Part shown: positions 33,860 through 47,711 of the stretch, one piece after another | Position numbering within the stretch: position 1 is the stretch's first letter | Layout: each line of letters begins with the position of its first letter | Source: Monosporascus cannonballus | Taxonomy: Eukaryota > Ascomycota > Sordariomycetes > Xylariales | NCBI GenBank assembly: GCA_004154925.1 | Contig: QJNS01000079.1 | Span: 124,001-188,000 of the forward strand | Direction: 5' to 3' | DNA length: 64,000 nt | Position numbers and translations under genes: made by a program | The notes under the pieces: generated by a model | What the model saw: the letters and a program-made list of their open reading frames with translations, nothing else | What the model was told of the DNA's origin: nothing | The model's database searches: none

Positions 33860-34971
33860 TAATAATAAAAATAATAATAAAAATAATAAAAAAAATAATA
33901 ATAAAAATAATAATAAAAATAATAATAATAAAAATAATAAAAATAATTAGAATAAGAATAGCATTATTTTTGCCCGTGCTACATCGTATTATTACTGCTT
34001 TTAGGTATATGCCAGTAATTATCTAGACTTACGCCCGTTTGCGTAAAAAATAAATATACGTATTTCTTTATATTATTATAACGAAAAAAAGTTATTTTAG
34101 TTATTCGATTAATAATAAGGGTATATGAATCAACCTTTATGTGTAATAAATTCGAATAAATATAATTATTATAAAGCTTATAATAAATATTATATCGGTA
34201 TAAGTTAATATTTACGATTTGCAAAGCCGTAATGTTTATATTATTATAAATTTATTATAATAACCGTCCGCGGTTTTAAAAATACGCAAGACTATTTTTT
34301 ATTATAGTAATAATCTTTTATTCTAATGTTTTTAATATAAATACATTATAATTTATTAAATTTAATAAAACTAATTAATACTAATGGAAACTATTTTCTA
34401 TATCTTTAATATATTTTTTCCCTAATGTTAATTATATTTACGTATAGTAAAAAAAAGTTTGTTATTTTTATTATTTAATTTGGAGCTTTAAGAAGTTCAA
34501 TAACTTTTAATATATTTCTTTTTTAATTGTATATTTTTATATATAAATTTCAGGTTTTAAATTAGCTAAAATTTGGTTTAATATTTGTAACCTTTAAAAT
34601 TAAAAAGGTGAATTGAGATTCGTAATTAAATTTGATTTATTAAGAATTATAATAATTAAATATAAAACATGCGCAAAAGTCCATAATAATCTCAAGGAAA
34701 AACTGAAAATATTTAGGGTTTACCGCCTTTATATATACGTTAATTTATATAAAAGGTGGTTTTGTGGATAACAATTATTTTAAATTTAAAAATATAACTT
34801 TAAAATGTTAATAATAAGTATTTAAATTATTAATTACAAATATTATTTTAAATTTTGCATTTAAATATAATAATAATTTTAATAATAAAATGTTATTTCC
34901 TCATTTAACTGTTTTCGATATTTATTTACCTTTTTTATTTGGCCTTATACAACGTAATCCTATATATTTTT
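33584..34971. other. AT-rich DNA between D and A4, no gene seen
   Basis: It contains a trinucleotide microsatellite, then a slightly GC-richer patch (33955-34060), then unassigned AT-rich sequence. Near 34735-34760 a TATATAAAAGGTGG tract looks like a core promoter of an unrecognised LTR, but no partner copy was found. Confidence 0.4.
33777..33948. repeat. (ATA)n microsatellite
   Basis: It starts as about 80 bp of pure ATA repeats and continues as ATA units interrupted at intervals by extra A (AAAATAATAAT). It gives an artefactual poly-Ile reading frame. Tract length is probably unstable. Confidence 0.95.
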
Positions 34972-35392
34972 TATAATGGTTTAACGTATTTGGCATATTT
35001 ACAATAATTAAAATAAATAAAGTATAAAAGAAAAGGTTACATAATAGGATTAGTAGAGTTTTACCAAATCTGCGAAAGGTAAAAGTATTAAAGTTTTGCA
35101 AGATTTATAAAAAATAAAATTATTACGATTTTAAAAAAATATAAAATTGGGCAAAATAATACGAAATTAAAAGTAAGATAGAAATGTTTTATATGTCTAT
35201 AATTGAAATAATTCTAATTTATAATGCTAATTAATATTAATTATTCCCGATATAATTTCGGTATTTTTGATATTAAAAAAAGTACTATGTTATTATATTT
35301 ATCATTTAACATTTTGTAATAGTTTTATTAACATAAATTCGTGTAATTAAGGTTTAATAATGAATTAAATTATTTAATCGTAATTCGTTATA
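34972..35392 (+). repeat. 5' LTR of A4 (about 421 bp)
   Basis: It is highly eroded, but all LTR A landmarks follow in order: AATAATTAAAATAAATAAAG (for ATAATCCAACCACAAGTGCG), GGTTACATAATAGGAT, the TTTATTTA... block, and ATTAAGGTTTAATAATGAATTAAA before the end. Start and end are +/-10 bp. Confidence 0.6.
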
Positions 35393-36234
35393 AATTTATA
35401 TTTAATAATATTATTAAGTTTAAAATAATATACCTTATAATACATTTATTAATAAATAACAGGAATCATTTATTTATTATTGTTTTAATAACTCGAACAC
35501 CGAAATAAAATGTGAAAAAAAATTGGTTTTTTCTCAAAATTTCTTTTAACGTTTGAATATTATAAATAAACGTATTTTTTGGATTAGGGGGATAATAATA
35601 ATTTAACAGAATTTTTTAAAACTCCTCAAGAAGTTTCAAAAAAAAAGAGAATTTACGAAATCGGAAATTTCTCGAACTAGTTAAATTATTTAATTAAACT
35701 TAATTACAAAATTCAAAAAGTTGTTAAACCTTTAAGCCAAAACTTTTCAATAAAGATTTTATTGACTTATGATTATTTCGTAAATAAATTTTAACTTATA
35801 TTATAATTTTTATTTATTTAATTAGGTTTTTATATATATTACATTCATAATTAAATAATTTACTAAAAATGTTCATTTGGTTTAAATGTTTTATAAAAAA
35901 TAATATTTTATTGATCAAAAAATACATTCAGGATATAATATAAATTGGTAATAATTGCGAATAATTTAATTACATATTAAGGAAAGTTTTTGAAATAATA
36001 AATAAAATAATATAAGACGAAGTATAAATTTAAGAATTATTAAAAGTCATTATTTCTTTATTACGACAATATATTGGTTTAATTAATATATAATTTGAAT
36101 TAAAGGTAAAATATATTAATAATTAAACTTTTTAACGATTTATAAAAACTAAAAAGACTTTTATGTTTGATTTTTCTAATTATTTATTAAATTATATAGT
36201 TATAATTATTCAGATGATCGATAAATAATATATT

Positions 36235-36546
36235 TATTATGGCTTAACAAAGTACGGTGTTTAAGAACAATATATTATAACTTAATTATAAGTATATAAT
36301 AAGATAAATATGTAATAAATTATTAATTTATTAATAATAAATTAATAAGCTGGATTGAAATATATATCTATAATATTTTTATAATTTCAATAATTTTAAT
36401 TTATTATATTATTGTTTAAGGTATTTTTCGAATTACGAAATATAATATAATTATTATATTTATTATATAAATTTTTATACTAGTTTTGTTAATATAAATT
36501 TCAATAATTAATATTTAATAATTAATTTACTTTTTTAATTATTATA
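36235..36546 (+). repeat. 5' LTR of A3 (312 bp)
   Basis: This is an LTR A copy with a single 35-bp unit (around 36310-36350), which explains its short length. It ends TTAATTATTATA, the mutated CTAACCGTCACA. Confidence 0.65.
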
Positions 36547-39500
36547 TAGTATATTTTTTTTATTTTTTAATACTGTTAAATTGTAAGTAATATTGTAGAT
36601 ATTGTATTTATTATCAAGTAATCCAGGTAACTTATTTATGAAACTTTTAATTATCCGGAAAATAAAATGGAATCCGAAAAAAAAGAAAAATAATTTTTAT
36701 GAAAAAGATTTTAAATAATTAACTATTATTAATAAAGGCATTTCTTAGCTTACAAAAAGATAATACTAATTTAATAATGTTTTTAAGGCACTTATAAGAA
36801 ATTTAAAGAAAAGAAATCTCGAAATTAAAAAACCCTTTTAAATATGTTAGAGTATTTAGTAAAATCTTAGTAAAAAATTAAGAAAAAAATTTAAACCTTT
36901 TAAATCAGAAATTTTCGACGGAATTTCAATTAAGTTATAATTATTTTTAAATTAATTTCGTCTATATTCCAAATATTTTCCTATTTAATTTATTACGTTT
37001 ATTATATAAATTAAGTATGTAATGAAATAATTTATTGGAAATTTAATTATTGAATTTAAGCCCGTTATAAAAAGATACGTGATTTTATTAATTAAAAAAC
37101 GAAACGCAAAAATAAGACGCATTTATAGTAATTATAAATAATTCGCATAAATTTTAATAAATCTTTTTAAAGTAATAAGCGAAAAAAATTAAAATATAAC
37201 TTTATGAATTATAATAAAAGGATTAATATTTATTTATGGTAATATATTAATTTAATTAGCAATTAAATGAAATTAAAAAAATATTAATAATTTAAAATAT
37301 GGAAAAAACCACTTTTAAATTTAATTAATTCAATTATTGAATTGATTATATAGTTATAATAATGAGAATTAACGAATAATAATATGTATAATATATTCAA
37401 AATATTATTTAACCAGTTTTTATATATAATTAATATTAATACTTTTTAACGTAATAATATTTCTACGGCATAAAACTAAAATGTATAAAGTTAAAAATTC
37501 AATATAAAGAGGTTAAAAGCTAAATTAAATATTATAATTATGAGAAAATAAAATATAAAATATTATATTATAAAATACATAACAAATGCTAGTAAGTTAA
37601 TTAAAATTTAATAATTCAATTTTAATTTAAAAACAACCAAAAAAAACGGAAACAGATTTATTAATATAACATAACTTAAATAGATATTAATTTTTTTATA
37701 GCGAAAAATCTAATAAAAAATACAAAAAGCCTAAAAGTTAATTAAAAATTAATTAAAAATATACCGTAAATATAATAAAAAGCATGATAAGAATATTTAC
37801 ATAAATATTAGAATTAAATAAAAAAATAATATTTCGGAACTTTGAATGAATACGGCAAAATATATGCTATATATTATGGACGACGATAATATTCCGATTG
37901 CCAACAATAAAAGTTATATATTTATAAATATATTTATTATTTATATTATAAAGGACTCTATTTTTGAAACCGTATTAAAAATAATATAAATAATAAATAA
38001 TAATATCGATATTTCTATATTATAAACTTAAGATATATTTAATAATTAACCGAAATAAAAAGTTAATCCGAAGCAAAACAATATTTATAATATAACCCCT
38101 TTCATAATTTTTAATAACATAATTCCTAAACGGAAGAAAATTAATTTAAGGTATAATAAAGATTTATTATTAAAAATCTATTATAAATTTCTATTTTTAT
38201 TTAGTATTTATTATAAATCTTTAGAAAGAAACTTATTAAAGAAATTTAGGAATTTATATACGATTTTAAGAATAATAATTAAGACAATATATAATAAATA
38301 TAATTATAAATATAAAACAATTTAAGTTAAATAAAATTTATAACAAAATTAAAAATAATTAATAAAACTCGAAAAAGTAATATGCCGGTAATAACGATAA
38401 ATATAATACTTTAGCGTATGAAACAAAAAATATAAAGAAAATTGAATAAATTCGAAAAAAGGTTAAAAAACAGATTATATTTAAAAGAGCTGCAAGATAA
38501 CGAAATTCAGAAAAATTAAAAGGAATCTTCGAAAAAGGTTTTAACGATAATAATAAAAAACGTTAATAATTTTATTATTTTAAATATACATATTCAAACC
38601 TATAAATATATTATAATAATAAGCTGTATATTTTTAGGATAAAGTTATATTATACTAAATATAATTAATATATTTAAATTATTATACAAATATAAGTTAA
38701 AATCTTATATAATAACGAATACCGAAATTAAAAATTGGTTTACGATACCAAAAAGATTATCCGTTAAATTCAATATTTCGCAATTTCTATTTTAAAACAA
38801 TATTAAATAATAAATTTTAATATTTTTTATTTTAAAAATTACAATATATTCTTAATATTAATATATATATTTTAATACGGAATTTTAATTAACAGCAATG
38901 TCAATGAAGTTTAATTCGCTATATATCTTATTAAAAAAGAAAGAAAATTAAAGTTTTAAAATTTAATTGATAATAACGATAAATATAAATATAAAAATGT
39001 AATAAAAGTTTTATTATTTAAAAGGATAAATGATACAAAAAATAGGATTTACAAAATTAAAATATCTATTTAAGCTATTATAATAATATTATAAATATAA
39101 ATAATTCTTTAAGAAAATATTAAATGCGAAATTATTAAAATATAACGAATAAAATTATAAATTAATTTTTAAAAAAAGATTTTTAACAAGGTTTTACCTT
39201 ATATATAGCTTTAACGGAAATAAATAACATATTTTAAAAAAACTTCAAAATTTAATTATGGAAACATATATTTAATTTTCGAACGTATTAATATACTATT
39301 TTATAGTTTTTATGCTAAAATAAAGCAGAAAACTATAATTTATAATTAATTTTTAATATTTAAATAATATTAATATTAAAAATTAAAATTATTATTTTTT
39401 ATTATGAAAATACAAAGTTAATTTTATAAAACTATGTAATTTATAATATTGGATTTAAAAAATAAATATGATTTTATTGAAATTAAAAAATATCCGAACA

Positions 39501-42441
39501 ACAAATAACTACTAAAACGAAATATAAATTATTTAAATATTTAATTATATTAGTAAAATTTATAAATGTACTAATAATCTTTTAACGGATAATAAATTAT
39601 ATACTGTAAAAATATTTTAACATTTTCGTTATATATTATTTTAACAATATTTTTATTTTCTTAAAAAATAAAACAAATATATATAAAATACATTTTCTTA
39701 AATTTCTTAAAGTGCTATAAAACGCAAAATGTATTTATTTATACAAAGAGAAATTAATTCCATAAATAAAAAAATATAATTAATAAAATATATTATAATT
39801 TGAAAATATATTAAAATAAACCGTAGAAAGATTGATATATTTCTAAAATACCAAATATTAATAATAATTAAAGAAATATAAATATTTTTAAAATTATTAA
39901 TTATTACAAAAGCTTTATTTGAAACTTTTGCAAAATAATTATTTTTTTAATAAATTTTAAAAAACAAAATCAGGAAAATAGTAAATACAGAAAAAATATT
40001 TCAAAATATTAAAATGAAATTTATTAATAAATTAATATTAATTATATAAAGTTTAAACTGCTTTATTAAATTAAAACCTAATATTTTGAATTACGTCTTA
40101 AATTTAACAATTACATAATAAAATAATTATATCGAATTATATCGTATTACATTTTTTGGTATAAAATAAAAAAAACTGAACTTAAGTATCGTATTTTTTA
40201 TAAACAATTTATAATTATTATTATAATATTTTGCGAATTTAAACATTTTTTAAAAAACACTTATATGAGGTTAAATTTGGTGTATATTATTAAACCTTTA
40301 ACCGATTTACCAGAATTAAAAAGTTTACTAGACGATAATTTCGTTATACAGAAAATTTAACAAGTTTTAATTTTATTATTATTTATAAAAAGAATTTAAA
40401 AAATAATAAAATATATATTATACATAAAAAATTGAAGTTCCATAGAAAAATTAATTAAAATTAATTATATAATTTTGAATAATATTATAACAAAACTACT
40501 TATGCCGGTAACAAATTACGATAATTTAAGTAATACTTTTTAATAAATATTAAAAAATTTAATAATATAATAATAATTATTTTAAAAAAAATAAAATAAA
40601 ATATAAGTTTCAAAAATATATTCGAAAATTCTAATACAAAAAATATATAAATATATATTATACGGATACTTAAAAATTTACAAAATCTTAAAACGGCTTT
40701 AACGTAAATATGTTTTTTAAAATAAAATTAAACATATAAAAAATTAAATAATAATATAATATTTAGGCGAAAATAAAATTTAACGATATATATTTTACAG
40801 GACATCATACCTATTATTAATTATCAATTAATTATAATATTTAATTATATTTAAGTTTATTATTAAATTCTTTATATTAAAAATTCTATTTATAAAAATA
40901 TATTTTAATAATATTTTGGCAATCGTCGACCGATTTCCGAAATCTTCTTTTTTTTATTATAGTATAAAAACATAAACGCCAAATAAATACCATATATTTT
41001 TAAACATATTTTTAAGATGTATGGAATATAAATAAAATATATTTTAAATAAAAAATTAATATTTGCATTTAAGTTTTAAGAAGGTTTTATAATAGAAATC
41101 GACATAAATTAGAAATTATATAATATATTTAAACTTTAAATAAATAAATAAATAAAATAAAGAAATCAAAACTTTAAAATGTATTTATAATATCATATTA
41201 ATTTTAAATATAATAAATAAATTAAGAAATTATTAATTACGTAATTCATTTCTAATATCACTTATTCTAAAAAGATGAAAATGATATTAACAAATACAAA
41301 TTTTAAATATATTTTAAAAATAGATAAGACATATATACTAATAATTTCATTAATATTCAAATAATGTATATATTAAAATAATGATAATAAGTATACCATA
41401 AAATGAAAAGAAAATTAAAATTCATACAAAAGAAAATAAGTAAATATTATTATTAAAAAAATTAAAAAGATCAGTTTTTCGAAAAAGGCGATTTTTTCGT
41501 TACAAAAAATATATAAATAAAAAAACTTGATAAAAGATTAATACAGAATATATCGGTTTATATAAAAATATTGAAAGAATTTTAAAAAACAATTATTTTT
41601 TAACAATTTCGTAAAAACTAAATTTTATTTAATTTCTTATATTTTTTATTCGGCTTAGTAAGAGATATAATTAAAGTGCTTACGGTATAAAACGATATAA
41701 AAATAAAAAAACAAATAAATGTACAAAGTAAAAGCAATCTTGAATATATAACACTAAAACGAACTTATTTAATATCTAATTAAATAAAAAAGTACCCGTA
41801 TTTCGAAAATAGCCGGATATTTATTAAAAATCTTATTAAGAACGGTAAAATTACTTAAAATAATGATATTCTCGTTCACGAACTTTAAGGAAAAGAACCT
41901 TTAATTTACCGAATTCCAATTAATAATATCTATTTTGTGTAAAATTTATATTTTAATTATACATTTCAATTCTAACTCTGTAAAATTATTAAAATTATTT
42001 AAAAATCAAAAGATACGATTGATAAATTTCATACTTTAAAATTAATAATATTAATTATAACAACATATACGAAAAAAATGCATAAAAACTTCGGATAAAC
42101 ATCTTTCGATTATTAGATTTCTTTTTTATAGTTTCTTCGATTTTATAGTATAATAGTTAATTACAAAAGTAAATATTTTTATTTTATTATACGAATAATG
42201 TCGATAAATGTATTTCTTATAACGAAAAACACCGTTTATTGTTTAATAATTCAGCTGTCGAAGAAAATTAAAAAAATATTACGTTAAAATTTTTAAATTT
42301 AAGTAAGTTAACCAGGGAAAATCGTTATTCGGATTTACGAAAACGACGCTTAAATATACCAGAAAACATATTAAATAAAGGTAAAATGTTTGCAAACAAT
42401 TAAAGAAACTTGTGAAAATAAAATTTATGAAAAAGAAACCA

Positions 42442-42758
42442 TTTTACAATTTAACGAAATATAATTTTCAAAAATAATATATTATATCTTAATTATGAAT
42501 ACGTAATAACGTAAATTACGTATTAAATTATTATTTATTAATAGTAAATTAATTAACCGGATTAAAATATATAGGTTTTTTATTTTCATAAATTAAATAT
42601 TTTTAACCCATAATATAATATTATTATTTAACGCATTTTTAAAATTTAAAAACGTAATAAGATTATTATATTTATTATTTAAATTCGTTTGATATTCTTA
42701 TTAATATAAATCCATACAACTAAGGTTTAATATTTAATTAAAGTTTTTAACTATTATA
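42442..42758 (+). repeat. 3' LTR of A3 (317 bp)
   Basis: It matches the 5' LTR in length and carries one internal unit. It retains CATACAACTAAGGTTTAATA near its end and closes TTAACTATTATA. Confidence 0.65.
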
Positions 42759-45700
42759 ATATTTCATATATTAAAGGTATGCAAAAATGATAATAGATTT
42801 TAATATACGATTAATATCAACGTTTTTCGATATAATAATATTTTGTACGCCATAGAACTAAGATTTATAAAGCTCAAAATTATTTATTAAAAAGTAAATA
42901 TTATCTTAAATATTTTAATTATAATAAAATATGTTATAAAATAATATACTATAAATTATTTTAAAAATCTTGTTAAATTGTTTAAAACTTTATACTGGAT
43001 AAATATATTTAAAAACATTAAAAAAAGAAAAGTAAATTTATTAGTATAATTTAATTCAAGTTCGTACCGGGCTTTTAATAATAAAACGTTTTATAAAAAA
43101 TACGAGTAAATAAAAGATTAACTGTATCAATATTGCAAATATAATAAAAGAAATTATAAAAGTAGTTACGTAATTATTAAAATTAAAAACCAAAACTTTA
43201 CATCAAAAACCTTAATTAATATGGCAAAATATACCTTTTATATTATTAACGATAAAACTATTCTGGTTATAAAAGGTAAAAGCAATATATATATAAACAA
43301 ATTACCGGTATATATTATATTGAATTCGATTCTTTAAACCGTACAGGAAATAACAAAATTAAAAAATAATAATATAGATATTTGAGATTTATAACTTTAA
43401 AAAATAATATTTACGAATTAATTACAATCAAAAGCTAATATGAAAAAGATAATATCCGTAAAAAGAAATGCGTAATTACGAATAATATATTTATTGAACG
43501 AAAGACAAATTAATTTAAAATATAGTGAATATATTATATCGAAAGGTTATTGTTAATTATAATTTTTAATTAATATTTATTATATATTTTACCAAAAACA
43601 TTTATTATGAAAAAAATATATTAATTTATTAATATATTTTAAAAAATAATTAATATAATACAATATAATAAGAATTTTAAGAAAATCATTTGTTTAATAA
43701 GGAAATTAATTATAATAAAATGAAAATTAATTAATATAAGTTAAACAAATGATATATTACTAATAATAATAATAAATATAAAAATTTAATATATTATATA
43801 TAAAAATATAAATTCAATTGGTAAAACTCGAAAAAGGCTTTGAAATTTTATTTTCAAATAATTATAAAGAATTAAAATATAAAGAAATCAAAAAGAAATT
43901 AAAAAGGTTTTACCTATTATAAAAAATTATTAATAATTTTATTATTTTAAATATATAAATTAAAATATATTCATATATTATACGGTTAAATTGTAAAATC
44001 TTATAGAGACTCTATATTATATTAAATATATTTAATATATTTAAAATATTTTGTACATATAAATTAAAATCTTATAAAATTGCGAATAACGAAAATTAGG
44101 AATATATTTACAATATTAAAAAATTTATACGCCAATTAAGTAATTCAAAATTTTTCTAAAAAATAAGATTATATGATTAAGTTCGCTATTATTTTATATA
44201 CAAATTAGGATATAATATTAGGGTTATTGTAAATATGCTATTATAAAATTTGAATTAAAAAAGGAATTAATTCAATATATTTCGCCTTATATTTTATTAA
44301 TAAATAAAAACACAATTGATATTTTAATATTGGATTGAAAATGGTAATAAATGCATATATAAAAATACGAAAAGATTCTTATTATTTAAATATTTAAAAT
44401 ATTCAAAAGGTTTATATTAAAAAATATTACATATTATTATCAGTATTAAAGCAAAATTAATATAATTATGTAACGATTTAAGATATTGAATTAATATATT
44501 GTTATAATATTACCGTTTTACAACTCTTTTAAAAAAAACTTAATATAAAAATTTAAAAATATAATAAATAAAGTTATAAAATAATTTTTTAAAAAAGAAT
44601 TTGGAAGGAATTTTGCCTTATTTATAATTTTAACGTAGATTAAATACGCGTTTTTATATAATATATAAAAGTTGAATTATAAATAAAAATAAATTCGATT
44701 TGCGAAATTAATATTAGAATATCTAATATCTTTTATATTAAACAATGGAAAAATATGATTTATAATTAAATATCCATAATTAAATAACATTATTATGAAA
44801 AGTTTAATATTGTTAACTTTAATTATAAAAAATACAAAACCAATGTTGCGGAATTGAATAATTTATAATATTTAATTATAAAAATAAATATAACGTTATT
44901 AAAATTATAAAACAATACAAATAAGAATAAAGTTTAAAACAAAATGCGAATTATTTAAAGAGTTAATTGTATTAATATAATTTACTAAAATATTAGTAAC
45001 TTCTTAAAAGATAATCAATTATTTATTACGAAAATATTTCGATAACCTTGGTATATATTATTTAAATAATATTTTGATTTGTTTCGCAAAGGAGAAAGAA
45101 TTATATAAATTATATTTGAAAAGGTTTTTAATTTTTATAAAATGTAAAACAATTTGTTGATAGAGAACAAAAGTGATTTTATTTATAAAAACTAAAATAT
45201 TTAAGATATATTATTACTTTAAAATATATTAAAAACAATTTTAAAAAGCTTAATATTATTATAAAATAATAAACGTTAATTACGGTAAAAAATATATGAG
45301 CATTTTTCGGTTAAGTTAATTATTAAAAAATGTTCATTTGAAAATTTAATAAAATAATTATACCTTTAATTAATTCTACGAAAACAAAGGATTCAAATAA
45401 ATATTTAAAATAAAGAAAATATTTCGGACTTTAAGGATATAATTATTAACGAATCAATATTAATTTTATATAATTTAATAAGTTTTGTTTAATTTGAAAC
45501 CGATATTTCGGATTATATATTAAACGTAAATTGTTAAAATAAATTGGATTTTATTATTTTTTATTTAAATTACATAAGTCCGAATTTAATTACAGTATTA
45601 TCGATAAAGGATTTATAGTAATTATTATAAATTTTAAAATATTTAAGTATTTTTTTAAATAAGATTTATATTAAATTAAATATTATACAAATTATTAAAA

Positions 45701-47075
45701 TGTTGTCAATTTCATTACGACCAAAAATTTATATAACGATAAATAAAACATATAAAAAAATTAAAGAATTTTGATGTTCTTATTATTTATAAAAGGAACT
45801 TGAACAATAGTAAAATTAATATTTTAAGTAAGCGATTAAAGTTGTATTAAAAATTAATTAAAATTAATTTTGTAATTTTTAAAATTATTCTAAAAACTAT
45901 TTACGTTTACGGTACATTACAATGCTTCGAAAAATATTTTTTGATATATAGCAAATATTTTATTAATATAATGATGATTTTCCAAAAAATTAAAAAAAAA
46001 CATAAGTTTTAAAAAGGTTAGAAAATATCAATACGAAAAATATATAAATATTAATTATATTAATATTTAGGAAATTATAAGATCTTAAAAATGTTTTAAC
46101 GTATATATTTTTTTAAATAAAATTAACGACATAAAAAATAATTTAATGATATATTATTTATATTAAAATAAACATTTAACAAAATAAATTATACGAAAAA
46201 ATTATAATTATTATTAAACTATAAAGTTATTATATTATTTAATTATATTCGACTTTATTATTAACCTTCTTATACAAAATAATTTAATAATAAAAATATA
46301 TTACGATAATATTTTCGTAATTCTTAATCGATTTACAATATCTTCTTATTTTTAATTATATTATAAAATTATCAAGATTAGAAAAATTATATATATATTT
46401 TTTAAAGTGTTACTCCTAATATATACGGATTATTAATAAAAATTATTTGAAAGGATCAATATTTGTATTAAAATTTTAATAAAATCTTATAATATAAGAC
46501 GGTTTAAATTATAAATTATTAAATATTTATATATTATGAATAAATAAATAAAAAAGGAAAACCAGTAAATACAACTTTCAAAATTTATTAATAATATGAT
46601 ATCAATTATAAATAAATAATTAAATTAAAAGGTTATTTATTACATTATTAACTTATAATACAAGATATTATTAAAATATCAAAATGATATTCGTAAATAT
46701 TAACTTTAATTTGATTTCGAAAATCGATAAAAAAAAAATACGAAATAACTGATTAATTAACGACAAAATAATTTTTGCGTTAAAATAATTAAAACCACTT
46801 TACCAAAAACTAAAAACGGAATTACAATATATACGAAACCAAATAAATAAATATTATAATAAAGACCGGTTAAAAATTAAAAATTGAAAAAGAGAAAATA
46901 GTTTACCTTATTATTAAAGATATTTAAATAAAAGAAATTAATACAAAATTCGATTTTAAATATATCGAATTCTATAAATTTTTTAAAAAAATTTAAAAAG
47001 TAACTATGAATTAAAACTCTAATTGAAAATTAAATTGTATTTAATTGATTATATTTTTTTTTACTTAAAGCAAAG

Positions 47076-47420
47076 CATTATTACTTAATAAATTATGGCC
47101 TTACAAAATAATCGTAATAAAAAAATAATTAAGCTATATAAATTAAATTACGTAATAACTTAATAAAATTTATTATAAAGTTTATAAAGCCAAATTCGAC
47201 AAAATTAAAAAAACCAAATATAATATACTTATTATTTTTATAATTTAAATAATATTTTTTGTAACAAACTGCTTATTAATACTAATTATTTATAATATAA
47301 TCTTTGCATCTTTAATATTAAAAATACAATTAAGTTATTTTATTTTTACGAGGATTTTTAATATTCTTATTAATATAAATCTATATAATGAAATATTTAC
47401 TAATGAATTAAATTATTTAA
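47076..47420 (+). repeat. 3' LTR of A4
   Basis: It contains the eroded LTR A landmarks (TTATGGCCTTACAAAATAATC for the CGGCCTCCAGAAACGGTC region; TATTCTTATTAATATAAATC near the end). It abuts tail to tail the LTR of A5 at about 47421, producing a palindromic junction. Confidence 0.6.
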
Positions 47421-47711
47421 TATAACGGGTAAAACATTTAGTAAATTATTAAACCTTAGTTAGACGGGTTTATATTATTAGAAATATTTTAAATAATAAC
47501 ATTATATTATAAGCTAAAGTTGTTTAAAATATAAAGATAATATATATATATATATAAAGTTTTAGTCTTACCATTTATTTATATTTATTTATACTTAATT
47601 AGGTTTATTTAATAAATATTTATTATATATTTATTACGTAATTAAAAAATATAATCCGTATTATTTTTGTTAATCGTTTCTTAAGGCCGGAATATGTTAA
47701 ATCGTAATATA
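47421..47711 (-). repeat. 3' LTR of A5 (left)
   Basis: It is the reverse complement of LTR A, opening TATAACGGG (for TGTGACGG) and keeping ACCTTAGTTAGACGGGTTTATATTA. It ends near CGTTTCTTAAGGCCGG...GTAATATAA. Confidence 0.62.

Larger units (their letters stand above)
36235..42758 (+). mobile_element. Gypsy chromovirus A3, full length with TSD ATATT
   Basis: LTRs lie at 36235-36546 and 42442-42758, with ATATT on both outer sides (36230-36234, 42759-42763). Total length is 6,524 bp. The internal order matches A1: gag, reverse transcriptase (about 39.32-39.48 kb), integrase (about 40.9-41.2 kb) and chromodomain (41.73-41.84 kb). RIP is extreme and every domain carries several stops. It is inserted in the gag region of A4. 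Because ATATT is AT-rich, the duplication alone is weak support; the A4 continuity makes it firm. Confidence 0.75.
34972..47420 (+). mobile_element. Gypsy chromovirus A4, split by nested A3
   Basis: The 5' LTR is at 34972-35392 and the start of gag runs to 36234. After A3 (36235-42758), the same element resumes at 42764 in register with the gag of A3 (37.35 kb onward). It continues through protease-like, reverse transcriptase (about 44.74-44.9 kb) and integrase sequence to a 3' LTR at 47076-47420. Without A3 it is about 5.9 kb. It is strongly RIP-mutated, with no open frame. Confidence 0.7.

Noticed and set aside
33772..34026. 84-codon frame on the plus strand
   Set aside because: It is a poly-Ile/Lys translation of the ATA microsatellite and not a protein gene.
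28090..36234. Long AT-rich stretch as a possible centromere core
   Set aside because: Most of it resolves into the Copia element D and Gypsy copy A4; AT-richness alone is explained by RIP, and centromere identity cannot be judged from sequence.
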